The position numbers were made by a program, and so were the translations under genes. A stretch of 64,000 bases of DNA from Nonomuraea thailandensis (GTDB lineage Bacteria; Actinomycetota; Actinomycetes; Streptosporangiales; Streptosporangiaceae), in the NCBI RefSeq assembly GCF_024172165.1, contig NZ_JAMZEB010000004.1, positions 1 to 64,000 of the forward strand. Reading direction: 5' to 3'. The notes beneath the pieces were generated by a model. The model saw only the letters and a program-made list of their open reading frames with translations, ran no database searches and was not told the DNA's origin. Of this stretch, positions 56,827 to 64,000 are shown one piece after another (within the stretch, counting starts at the first letter, position 1; every line of letters starts with the position of its first letter).

Positions 56827-58092
56827 GTGTCGCAGGACGTCTCACCGCCGCTGGACCCTGTCATCCCGGACGGGCATGTCCTCGCGCCCAGCAAGATCGT
56901 GTGGCTTGAGGTGGACGCCTATCTGGTGGGGGCTACCTGGCATCGCAAGGACTGGCTGCGCAACTTCCACGCCGTGGGCGAGGCCCTGGCCCGGAACACT
57001 GAGGCGTGGATGCAGACTCGCTACGGGATGACGTGGGAGACGCTCGCGGCCGAGGCCGGCGTCTCCCGTCGCACGCTCGCCGACCGGCTGCGCTGGCGGC
57101 GTGAGCATGGCCTGCTCGCCGTGGTGCAGACCGGCTCGACGGTGGAGACGCGCAAGGGCACCGGCTGGGGCCGCTGGGACGACGAGCTGGGCAACATCGC
57201 GGCCGAGTACGCGCTCATCGTGCCGGTCGCGGTGCTGCGGGAGCTGTACGGCGAGTTCTGGGCCGAGGACCTCGGCGTGGAGGACGGCTCGTGCTATGTG
57301 GAGCAGCCGGAGCGGGGCAGCCAGGCGTCGATCGTTGCCGGCCCCTGGGACGAGGTGCCGTGGCCGTGTGAGACCAGGCTGACCCGTCGTGCGGAGCCGC
57401 AGGTCAGCTCGCCTGTGGAGGAAACTCGCACCCTCAGGTTGTCCGGACTTTCTCTTAGTGAGGAGTCTCTCCTACGCGTAGGCGCGCGATGCACCACCGC
57501 GCCGTATCCGCTGAACGCCACCCCCTCGACGAGGGGGGAGCGCATCGCGGCCGGGCAGCGGGTCCGGGACGAGCACCAGGTGCTGCGCGGGTTGTCGGCG
57601 CGTGACCTGGGCAGGCTTGGGCGCCCGTTGTTCGAGCTCGGGGCGACGCTCGGCGACCTGGTGCATGTGCTGAACACCCATCCCGTTCAGGGGCAGTGGG
57701 CGAACCCGGTCGCTGCGTTGGGTGAGCACCGCGGCGGCTGGCGCGGCCTGGCGAGGCTGCGCGGCCTGCTCCAGGCGCGGGTGGCGGCATGGATCGGCCC
57801 GGACGGGGAGCTCGTCGCCGAGTTGCCGTCGCAGGTGCTGGCGCGGGGGCGGGAGGCGTTGGCGCGTGGGGCCCGCTGGCGGGAGCGGTTGGAGACCGCG
57901 GCCGCGGTGCCGGAGCCGGTGCGGCGGCCGGAGCCGGTGCATGCGCCTTCGGCGCCGCCGGAGCAGGTGCGGGCTGGGCTGCGGGAGCGGCTGGCGGCCG
58001 CGCGGACGTCGTGGGCGGCCGCGCAGGAGTCGCGGGTGCCGGGGGCGTTGTTGCGGGCGCGCCGGCGGGCGGCGCAGGAGCGGGACAGGTGA
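56827..58092 (+). CDS. wHTH replication-initiator-like protein (421 aa)
   Basis: GTG 56827 is used (VSQDVSPPLDPVIPDGHVL); the RBS GGAGGG is very close, so the true start is uncertain. Residues 40-160 hold KIVWLEVDAYLVGATWHRKDWLRNFHAVGEALARN, then an HTH: YGMTWETLAAEAGVSRRTLADRLRWRREHGLLAVVQTGS. The middle is linker. The C-terminal half (DLGRLGRPLFELGATLGDLVHVLNTHP, GGWRGLARLRGLLQARVAAWIGPDGE) is helical and ends Arg-rich. It resembles actinomycete plasmid HTH proteins thought to start replication. The coding region includes a CCTACGCGTAGG palindrome and an AT-richer spot at 57435-57485. Confidence 0.5.
   Translation: MSQDVSPPLDPVIPDGHVLAPSKIVWLEVDAYLVGATWHRKDWLRNFHAVGEALARNTEAWMQTRYGMTWETLAAEAGVSRRTLADRLRWRREHGLLAVVQTGSTVETRKGTGWGRWDDELGNIAAEYALIVPVAVLRELYGEFWAEDLGVEDGSCYVEQPERGSQASIVAGPWDEVPWPCETRLTRRAEPQVSSPVEETRTLRLSGLSLSEESLLRVGARCTTAPYPLNATPSTRGERIAAGQRVRDEHQVLRGLSARDLGRLGRPLFELGATLGDLVHVLNTHPVQGQWANPVAALGEHRGGWRGLARLRGLLQARVAAWIGPDGELVAELPSQVLARGREALARGARWRERLETAAAVPEPVRRPEPVHAPSAPPEQVRAGLRERLAAARTSWAAAQESRVPGALLRARRRAAQERDR
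57440..57490. promoter_or_regulatory. Palindromic CGCG element inside the second Rep-like gene
   Basis: TTGTCCGGACTTTCTCTTAG is followed by the small stem AGGAG-TCT-CTCCT, the perfect 12-bp palindrome CCTACGCGTAGG (57473-57484) and CGCGCG. The element at 6608-6655 carries the same order of words (GGACTTTC, then CTCTACGCGTA, then CGCGCG). Confidence 0.4.
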
Positions 58093-58101
58093 GCTTCTGT
58101 G

Positions 58102-58300
58102 ATCTACAAAGTAAAGGTCGTCGGACCGCACACCCGGGTGGGGAGAACCGGCCGCGCGGCGGCTGGCCCTCCCCTCCCTATACCGGACACTCATCCTGTT
58201 TCTCGGACATCGATGCAGGAAGCGCCCGCCGTCGCGGTGCCGCACTGCTGCGCAGCCGTCGGCGGAGCGCCGTCACAGCGCGCCCCTGTACTTTGTAGAT
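58102..58300. repeat. Distant 12-bp inverted repeat
   Basis: ATCTACAAAGTA (58102-58113) recurs inverted and exact as TACTTTGTAGAT (58289-58300), 175 bp apart, in DNA with no convincing gene. The arms are AT-rich against a GC-rich background. They could be ends of a small insertion, recombinase sites, or a paired operator. Confidence 0.4.
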
Positions 58301-58378
58301 TTCGAAGCTCAGCCAACCACGAAAGCCCCACCGATAACCCCGGCCTACTCACCGCCGCCTCCTGAACCCAGCACGTGC

Positions 58379-58420
58379 CCTGCGGGAGCACCGCCTTGTT
58401 CGGCGGTGGTCCCGCAGGGG
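58379..58420. terminator. Bidirectional-type hairpin terminator
   Basis: CCCTGCGGGA (58379-58388) and TCCCGCAGGG (58411-58420) enclose a second stem, CACCGCC/GGCGGTG, around TTGTTC. It lies between the convergent ends of the second Rep-like gene region and the sigma-factor gene at 58426. Confidence 0.8.
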
Positions 58421-58425
58421 CGCGC

Positions 58426-60111
58426 CTACAGCACCCTCGACCACAGCCACTCAATCAGGAGAGCGACCGTGCCGACCATCACCGTGGCCACCATCCAGGT
58501 CCTCGTCCTGGAGAACCGGCCTCCCAGGTGGAACCGTCGCCGCCGAACGGCCGCCGACGTTCGGCGCAGCGCGACGCCAACGAGCTCTCGAGAGCGACCG
58601 TGAAGGTACAGCGAACGCCGCTCTCTGGACCGCCTGGGCAGTCGACAGCGTCCCATCGATCCTCTCGGTGCGCGGCGCCGGCCTGCCCGATCGGCGTGGG
58701 GAACCGCGCCAGGGCGAGAGGACTGGAGCATATCCAGGTGGTTGTCGTAGCTGCCCGTATCGGAGGAGTCGACGCCCCTAGTTTCGTCGCGATTCGACAC
58801 CCACACGGTGCTGTTGTCCACCATCCACGGCTGCACCCGCTGCCGCCGGCGCTCGCCCCGCCTGCTTGACTCAAATCCATATCGAGGGGTCAGAACCCCA
58901 CGCCTGGTGGCGCGCCGCCTATGCCGGATCTCGCTGACGGCGCGGGCCATGACGGCCGCGAGGCGCATGGGTCCCATTACGATGCGGAACCGCCGCAGGC
59001 GGGCTCCTGCTCTCCGCCGCATGGCGACGTCGACGATCTCTCGCGAGCGACGATGCACGTACAAGGGCCGGAGGTCGTAGGAACAATGCCGGCGACGCTG
59101 TACGTCGCAGACATGCGCGAGCGCCAACTCCGGCTCGCGTCGACCCGCCCGGAGTGAGCGGATACCCAGCGGAGGAGCATAGCGAGCGACACTCGGGCCG
59201 ACGGCACTCTGGGAAACCCAGATTCCGGACGGCTGGTTCAGGATCCCGTACTCCCAGATCCGCTCTCGGTCCAGGAGCGCCCGACCCATGTCTGCTCGCT
59301 CGAGACTCCGGTCTTGGATCCACTGCTTGAGGCGGGACCACGCGAGCCACGCAGCTGCTGCGGCGGGCAGTACGAGTACCACCCCTGCGGGACCCTGCAC
59401 TTTCCACACCTCGTTCGCGGCCAGCAGCCCCAGTGCTGCAGCCACGACCCGGATGCCTATCAGGACGAGTCTCCGACGCCGGCTGTCGGACAGAACTATG
59501 GCGGCTCTGGCAAGCAGCCTGCGCTCGAACCTCGTCCAGCGGCCTGAGCCGCGGGCTCCTAACCTGGCTCGTCGTACGAGGGAGTCCACGGCATCGGTTG
59601 GGCAGTCCAGTTCCTTGCCGATCTCCTCGCTCGTGTCGCCGTCGACAGCGCGCCGCCATAGGGCTTTGCGCTGACGTGGTGGAATTTTCCTGATTCTCTC
59701 GGTGACCTCGATCCTGTCTAGGACGTCTTCGGCGCTACGAGCTCGGGGCCGGCCGACGTGACGGCTGGGGCGCTCCTGGTCGTCGTCGTCGGCGTGGCCT
59801 CGCCGCTTGTCGTCCTTGATCCGTGCTGACAGCAGCCCGTTGGCGATCTTCCTGAGGTAGGCGTAGTACCCGTGGGGGTTGATGGTGTCCCAGTACGGCA
59901 GCGCCCTCTCGAACGTCTCCTGGACGATGCCCTCGGTGTCGGCCACGTTCTCCGCCAGGTTGAGCTCGCGGGCCCGGCACTCGACGTACGCCAGGAGGCG
60001 CTTGCGGTACTTGAGGTAGCCCTGGAAGAACGTCAGACGTTCGGCTGCGGGCTGCGGGGAGAGGGGCCCGCCGTCGTCGTCCTCGACGAACCCCAGGTGC
60101 TCGGGGGTCAT
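58426..60111 (-). CDS. ECF sigma factor fused to a membrane and repeat domain
   Basis: 561 aa from the ATG MTPEHLGFVEDDDGG. Region 2 is at about 35-100 (LLAYVECRARELNLAENVADTEGIVQETFERALPYWDTINPHGYYAYLRKIANGLLSARI). Region 4 is at about 130-185 (ERIRKIPPRQRKALWRRAVDGDTSEEIGKELDCPTDAVDSLVRRAR). Two membrane segments follow (about 215-256). The rest is Arg-rich, with a duplicated unit (PLYVHRRSREIVDVAMRRR near 365 and SLYLHGRSRELVGVALRRT near 508) and a last membrane span (VATVMVGTVALLIEWLW). A sigma factor with its own membrane tail could be self-restrained. The far C-terminus may be partly decayed sequence. Coupled to the 60108 gene. Confidence 0.7.
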   Translation of the reverse strand: MTPEHLGFVEDDDGGPLSPQPAAERLTFFQGYLKYRKRLLAYVECRARELNLAENVADTEGIVQETFERALPYWDTINPHGYYAYLRKIANGLLSARIKDDKRRGHADDDDQERPSRHVGRPRARSAEDVLDRIEVTERIRKIPPRQRKALWRRAVDGDTSEEIGKELDCPTDAVDSLVRRARLGARGSGRWTRFERRLLARAAIVLSDSRRRRLVLIGIRVVAAALGLLAANEVWKVQGPAGVVLVLPAAAAAWLAWSRLKQWIQDRSLERADMGRALLDRERIWEYGILNQPSGIWVSQSAVGPSVARYAPPLGIRSLRAGRREPELALAHVCDVQRRRHCSYDLRPLYVHRRSREIVDVAMRRRAGARLRRFRIVMGPMRLAAVMARAVSEIRHRRRATRRGVLTPRYGFESSRRGERRRQRVQPWMVDNSTVWVSNRDETRGVDSSDTGSYDNHLDMLQSSRPGAVPHADRAGRRRAPRGSMGRCRLPRRSRERRSLYLHGRSRELVGVALRRTSAAVRRRRFHLGGRFSRTRTWMVATVMVGTVALLIEWLWSRVL

Positions 60112-60350
60112 AGCCGGTCGTGTTCCTCGCCTGGAACTGCGGGGGAGAACCGGGCGATCGTGGCCTCAGCGAGGCCGACTATCGCGGTTTTGCCCCAGTG
60201 CATCACACGCCGGCCCAGGGTGAGGGCCAGATGGCCGGCAAGGGCGCCGGCCCCTGCAGCCAAGAACGTCTCGATGATCTCGTAGGTGATCAAGGTTGCC
60301 TCCCCTGGGTTGGCGGCCCGGGGGCCGCGGTGCCGTGTGGCTGCTGTCAT
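60108..60350 (-). CDS. Small single-TM protein upstream of the fused sigma factor (80 aa)
   Basis: Stop overlaps the sigma gene's ATG (ATGA). After a basic N-terminus (MTAATRHRGPRAANPGEATL) comes ITYEIIETFLAAGAGALAGHLALTLGRRVMHWGKTAIVGLAEATIARF, one or two weakly hydrophobic helices rich in Gly/Ala. It is probably membrane-associated. The arrangement mirrors the 16387-16638 pair, where a small TM protein also precedes an ECF sigma gene. Confidence 0.6.
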   Translation of the reverse strand: MTAATRHRGPRAANPGEATLITYEIIETFLAAGAGALAGHLALTLGRRVMHWGKTAIVGLAEATIARFSPAVPGEEHDRL

Positions 60351-60856
60351 ACGGAGAGAGGCACCTTTTCATGATCATCTGTCGAAATTGGTTCCAAGAT
60401 TTTTTCGCTAGGCGATGAGCAGCGGAGTTGACCCTCTCCACTCGCCCTGGCCGCCCTGACCCTGCTCCCGGATTTGCGCGACTGGCTGGCCGAGGTCCAG
60501 CCCGACCTGATCCCGGCGGCCCGGGACGCGTGGAAGGCCGTCGCTCCGGTGCTGCGGGTGGCAGGTGAACGCCGCCTGGGGCAAGGCGAACGCGCACGAG
60601 GCCGCCCGCGCGGCCGCCGAGACCAAGGCCGCCGACGCCCCGCTGGCGCGAGGGCCTGCCAGGGGGACGTCGGCTTCGCGGACGGCGGACGGCGGGCCGG
60701 GCTTGATAGTCGAGGGCGTTACAGCGCACTTGTGCGGATTTTTGCCTGGTCGCCTGGGCTGTTGCTATGCGAAGTTCACGCCACGGCGCCCTCCCGACCC
60801 GTGCGACAGCGCTCAGTGGTGCGGGGACGCTTCGACATCTGCTTAGGGGAGAAAGC
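60351..60856. pseudogene. Probable gene remnant
   Basis: Plus-strand fragments read protein-like in two different frames: LRDWLAEVQPDLIPAARDAWKAVAPVLRVAGE near 60470-60570, and AAWGKANAHEAARAAAETKAADAPLARG near 60568-60655. This suggests a decayed gene with a frameshift. No start, RBS or family can be given. The promoter of the 60857 gene must also lie here. Confidence 0.35.
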
Positions 60857-61465
60857 ATGAAGTCCACCGGTTCGACGCGACGTCCGTTGCGCTACACCGC
60901 CGCAGCCCTGACCAGTCTCGTGCTGACCTGGGCGGGTATCGCCGCCGCCGCTGGCCCGGCCGCCGCGGCGGCCGCTCAGCACCAGCCAGCCGTCGTTGGG
61001 GCGTCCCAGGCTCGTCTCGGCCCGATCGACTGTGTCTTCGCGGTGGGTCGCTTCAAGGTCAGTCTCGGCATCCCACGCCCGGAAGGCGTCACGGGACCCA
61101 TCCACCCGAGCCAGCGGCGGCCCACCGGCAGCGTGGCCGCCACGGGCCACGTGGATGTCACCGACAACAGGAGCTGTTCCAAGGCCAAGGTGCAGTTCTC
61201 GATCCAGCGCAAAGTGTGCGGGTTCTGGGGCTGCACCTGGAAGGACCTGGCCAAGACTCACTTCCTGGACCTCCCAGAGTACGGCCGGGTCCCGGCCGAT
61301 CTGTCGGTGGCCTGCCGGACGGGCGAGCACAGCTACCGGATGTATGCCCGTGTCAGCTGGGTGGAGGTGGTTTTCGACAATCGCGGCACCCGCTGGTACG
61401 GCGGGCTGGAGCCGAAGATGGGCTTCTATAACGGCCGCTCCGAGAAGATCCACTGCGACGTCTGA
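60857..61465 (+). CDS. Secreted protein with signal peptide (202 aa)
   Basis: ATG with GGGGAG 5 bases upstream. The Sec-type signal is clear: basic MKSTGSTRRPLRY, hydrophobic TAAALTSLVLTWAGIAAAA, and likely cleavage after GPAAAAA (near residue 37). The mature part is beta-rich with five or six cysteines (PIDCVFAVGRFKVSLGIP, DNRSCSKAKVQFSIQRKVCGFWGCTWKDL, VACRTGEHSYRMYARVSW, KIHCDV). It resembles small secreted disulfide-linked actinomycete proteins. The function is unknown. Confidence 0.8.
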   Translation: MKSTGSTRRPLRYTAAALTSLVLTWAGIAAAAGPAAAAAAQHQPAVVGASQARLGPIDCVFAVGRFKVSLGIPRPEGVTGPIHPSQRRPTGSVAATGHVDVTDNRSCSKAKVQFSIQRKVCGFWGCTWKDLAKTHFLDLPEYGRVPADLSVACRTGEHSYRMYARVSWVEVVFDNRGTRWYGGLEPKMGFYNGRSEKIHCDV

Positions 61466-62168
61466 GACGTGAGACATGACCAACAAGGGTGCGCGCTCGA
61501 AGTCCGGAGTCTGGTCAAGTTTTTCCTATCACCCACCACCCGGCTCCGTCCCCTCTGCCTCCTCCGTCCAGTAGGCGAGGTTGTTCCGGGTGGTCAGGGT
61601 GTCGGGGTGTTCGGTGCTTAGGACGCGTTCGCGGATGGGGAGCAGGGCGGCGTATTGGTCGGTGGCGGCGGCCGCGTCCCCCGCCTCCCCCGTCCAGTCG
61701 GCACCGCCATCCACTGCCCCTGCGCTTGCCCAGCCCGCCAACGACACCAGTGACGACACCGCCGATGACAGGGCCGAGGACAGCGCGCAGCAGCCGGCAT
61801 TGTCCGGTAACGGCACGCCGCCCGATGGAGCCGTCGCCACGGCTGCCGAGCTTGCCGCCTACCTGGCCACGGGTCCCCTTCAACCTCAGCGGATCAGCAA
61901 GATCCTTAAGGGAAGGGAGATCCCCGGTCGTCCCCCTTTTGGCGTGGACGCCCACGCCCGCGACGGGGGTGCGTACCCCCGGCCTGACAGGGCCGGGGCG
62001 GGCGTGTCCGACCGGTGGTCCGGTCGGGCCCAATGTCCAGTACGCGAGCCGCTCGCAGGGCCGTGGGACGCGATGAGGTCCCCTGTTGTTCCTGGTCAGC
62101 TGGTTCCTGGGACGCAGCGTCCTACGTTGCGAGGCGGTCAGGCCTCTCGGGCGGGGCAGCATGGAGGT
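61466..62168. pseudogene. Degraded region with a TPR-protein remnant
   Basis: About 700 bases. On the minus strand 61696-61529 encodes DWTGEAGDAAAATDQYAALL then PIRERVLSTEHPDTLTTRNNLAYWTEEAEG and a stop. This is the repeat found at the C-terminus of actinomycete TPR (NB-ARC-type) proteins, cut off upstream. On the plus strand near 61840-61940, AELAAYLATGPLQPQRISKILKGREIP looks like a fragment of an HTH/NTPase N-terminus. Neither is a whole gene. Confidence 0.5.
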
Positions 62169-63092
62169 ATGGCCCGGAATGTGGAGTTGAGTGAGTTTCT
62201 GCGCCGGTGCCGCGCCCGGGTGAGTCCGGAATCGGTTGGACTGCCTGAGCGCGGCGCCTACCGGCGGGTGCCCGGCCTGCGCCGCGAGGAGGTCGCGCAG
62301 TTGGCCGGGGTGAGCACCGACGATTACACGCGGCTGGAGCAGGGCCGTCCGATCAGCCCGTCGCCGGGGGTGCTCGAGGCGATCGCCGCGGCGCTGCGCC
62401 TGGACGACGCTGAGCGCGCTCACCTGTCGGACCTGATGCGAGCGCACACGGGCGGGGGAAAGCCGTCCGGCGTGCCGGTGGTGCAGCGGGTCCGGCCGGG
62501 GCTGCACCGGTTCCTGGAGTCGTTCACCGACCAGGCCGGGTTCATCTTGGGCCGGCGTGGGGACATCCTGGCCACCAACTACCTGTGCCGGGCTCTGCTG
62601 GCCGACTTCGACGCCATGCCGTATCGGGAGCGCAACCTCACCCGCTGGATCATCCTGGACCCGGCCGCCCGCGAGTTGTATGTGGACTGGGAGCAGATCG
62701 CCGCGGAGATGACGGCGATCTTGCGGCTGGACGCCGGACGCCACCCCGACGACGCCCGCACCGCGGAGCTGGTCGGAGAGCTGGCGATGAAGAGCGAGCA
62801 CTTCCGCCGCTGGTGGGCCGACCACAAGGTGCTGACCCGCACATTCGGCCGCAAGCGGTTCCGGCACCCGCTCGTCGGGCCGCTCACCATCGACTACCAG
62901 GCCTTCGCCATGCCCGGCGAGGACGACCAGACCCTCTTCCTGTACCTGCCCGCAGACGACCAGGCCGACCAGGACGCCTGGCGACTACTGGCCAGCTGGG
63001 CCGCCGACCCCGCCACCATCAGGCAGCCGGCGCCCGGCCAGGCGGCCCGATCCGCCACCGACTCCGCACACACCGACAGGGGCACCTCGTGA
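62169..63092 (+). CDS. XRE-type regulator with MmyB-like ligand-binding domain
   Basis: 307 aa from ATG 62169 (MARNVELSEFLRRCRARVSP). The HTH (about residues 8-85) contains VPGLRREEVAQLAGVSTDDYTRLEQGRPISPSPGVLEAIAAAL. The C-terminal MmyB-like PAS-type domain has DQAGFILGRRGDILATNYLCRALLADF, RNLTRWIILDPAARELYVDWE, ELAMKSEHFRRWWADH and QTLFLYLPAD. Such regulators usually repress an adjacent dehydrogenase or reductase gene. Here the stop overlaps the GTG of an SDR gene in the same direction. Confidence 0.88.
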   Translation: MARNVELSEFLRRCRARVSPESVGLPERGAYRRVPGLRREEVAQLAGVSTDDYTRLEQGRPISPSPGVLEAIAAALRLDDAERAHLSDLMRAHTGGGKPSGVPVVQRVRPGLHRFLESFTDQAGFILGRRGDILATNYLCRALLADFDAMPYRERNLTRWIILDPAARELYVDWEQIAAEMTAILRLDAGRHPDDARTAELVGELAMKSEHFRRWWADHKVLTRTFGRKRFRHPLVGPLTIDYQAFAMPGEDDQTLFLYLPADDQADQDAWRLLASWAADPATIRQPAPGQAARSATDSAHTDRGTS

Positions 63093-63946
63093 ACACCACC
63101 CACCACACCTCCGAACGGCCGCTGGCGCTGGTCACCGGCGCGTCGGGCGGCATCGGCTACCAGCTGGCCCTGCTGTTCGCCCGCGACGGCTACGACCTGG
63201 TGGCCACCGGCCGCAGCGACAAGATCCACCGCATCGCCGCCGACTTCGAGCAGCACGGCGCCCGCGTTTTTCCCGTCCAAGCCGATCTGGCCGAACGTGA
63301 GGGCGTGCGCACGGTCTGGCAGGCCGTGCAGGACACCGGACGGCCGTTGCGGGCGGCGGTCCTGAACGCCGGCCGCAGCATCGGTGGCGCCTTCCTCGAC
63401 ACCGACCTGGACGACGAGCTCGACCTCATCGCCCTGAACACCACCTCGGTGGTGTCGCTGGCCAAGCCCGTGGTGCGGCACATGGCCGAGCACGGCAGAG
63501 GCCGGATCCTCATCACCTCCTCCATCTCGGCGCTCACCCCGACCCCGTACGAGACCGTGTACGGGCCGACCCGGGCCTTCACCTACTCCTTCGCCGAGTC
63601 GCTGCGCCAGGAGCTCAAGGAGCGCGCCCCCGGCGTCACCGTGACCGCGCTGCTGCCCGGCGCGACCGACAGCGACTTCCACGCCAACGCCGGGATGAGC
63701 AACACCAGCTTGGGCCCCGGCGCCAAAAAGAACAGCCGCGTCGAGGTCGCCGCACAGGGCTTCCGCGCGCTCATGGCAGGCAAGCATCATGTCGTCGGCG
63801 GGGACCTGGCCACCAAGCTCACCGCTTTGGTCAACCGGATTCTGCCCGAACCGTTCAAGGCCGCTCGTCAGGCCCGCGTCACCCGCCCGCGCGACACCGG
63901 CCGCCCTGCGGCACCGCACCGGGAGCCTGCCGCGCCCGGCCGCTGA
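63089..63946 (+). CDS. Short-chain dehydrogenase/reductase family protein
   Basis: 285 aa, GTG start coupled to the regulator gene. Rossmann motif TGASGGIG (about residues 17-24), ATGRSD, NAG (LNAGRS) and the active-site Ser in ILITSSISAL. The expected YXXXK is Y-G-P-T-R (VYGPTRAFTYSFAESL): the catalytic Lys is replaced by Arg, so activity may be altered or lost. The C-terminus is an Arg/Pro-rich tail. Such regulator-SDR pairs are common in actinomycetes; the substrate is unknown. Confidence 0.85.
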   Translation: MNTTHHTSERPLALVTGASGGIGYQLALLFARDGYDLVATGRSDKIHRIAADFEQHGARVFPVQADLAEREGVRTVWQAVQDTGRPLRAAVLNAGRSIGGAFLDTDLDDELDLIALNTTSVVSLAKPVVRHMAEHGRGRILITSSISALTPTPYETVYGPTRAFTYSFAESLRQELKERAPGVTVTALLPGATDSDFHANAGMSNTSLGPGAKKNSRVEVAAQGFRALMAGKHHVVGGDLATKLTALVNRILPEPFKAARQARVTRPRDTGRPAAPHREPAAPGR

Positions 63947-63991
63947 CCGACCTGCCCGCGACCTCGCATGACAGGAAAGGATCACCGCGCC

Positions 63992-64000
63992 ATGCACCAG
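63992..64000 (+). CDS. Start of a further gene (cut by window end)
   Basis: ATGCACCAG with GGAAAGG about 11 bases upstream, 45 bp after the SDR stop and on the same strand. Only three codons (Met-His-Gln) are inside the window, so nothing can be said about the product. Confidence 0.4.

Noticed and set aside
58099..58365. 88-codon frame beginning MIYKVKVVG
   Set aside because: The first residues look natural, but the rest does not and it contains the inverted-repeat arms; no RBS.
61581..62168. In-frame N-terminal extension of the MmyB-type regulator
   Set aside because: It runs through TPR-remnant DNA and lacks regulator homology; the ATG at 62169 gives the normal family length.

Overview
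The window is high-GC (about 70%) actinomycete DNA. The sigma factors, a WhiB-type Fe-S regulator, two SsgA-like proteins, a MmyB-type XRE regulator, a Scr1/DUF5753 regulator with a DUF6879 partner, and frequent ATGA/GTGA start-stop overlaps suggest a sporulating filamentous actinomycete, probably Streptosporangiales or close to Streptomyces. The host cannot be fixed from the sequence alone. The content is that of a conjugative plasmid or large integrative element: two replication-initiator-like wHTH proteins, a par locus, a MobF (TrwC/TraA) relaxase, two FtsK-like ATPases, several recombinases, and many small membrane or zinc-ribbon proteins of unknown function. No rRNA, tRNA or CRISPR array was seen.

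Layout. 1-11 kb: a XerC-type tyrosine recombinase with a repeat cluster upstream, a resolvase-fold protein lacking its catalytic residues, two small excisionase-type HTH proteins, and a wHTH Rep-like gene whose middle contains a dense cluster of iteron-like palindromes. 11-16 kb: a candidate oriT and a 1416-aa relaxase/helicase, then a perfect 32-bp palindrome. 16-20 kb: an ECF sigma operon and hypotheticals. 20-24 kb: a ParA gene with an atypical partner flanked by TGACAA palindromes, and an XRE-ImmA/IrrE protease pair. 24-28 kb: an orphan TnpB with a possible omega-RNA beside a DUF6879/DUF5753 regulatory operon.

28-46.6 kb is a long, mostly translationally coupled plus-strand gene series: WhiB, two SsgA-like proteins, an RsbW-like kinase, membrane proteins, a TraB-like ATPase with a C-terminal wHTH, a DUF2637-like membrane protein, a complete FtsK (with gamma domain), a RapZ-C-like protein, a DUF5706 (Pycsar-effector-type) membrane protein, an RRQRL zinc-binding protein and a DUF5131 protein. 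The DNA word GCGGAACTG is clustered in the DUF2637-like gene. Its complement is clustered in the non-coding leader of ftsK, so the two arrays face each other.

The DUF5131 gene is split exactly between two codons by a 5.4-kb element (47465-52889). The element carries two overlapping tyrosine recombinases of the Tn554 TnpA/TnpB type, a TIGR02391/Ymh gene and its own complete DUF5131 gene, so it appears to bring a replacement for the gene it breaks. After the element the plasmid series resumes (52985-56095). It is followed by a second Rep-like gene, an ECF sigma factor fused to membrane segments, a secreted protein, a degraded TPR region, and a MmyB-type regulator coupled to a short-chain dehydrogenase.
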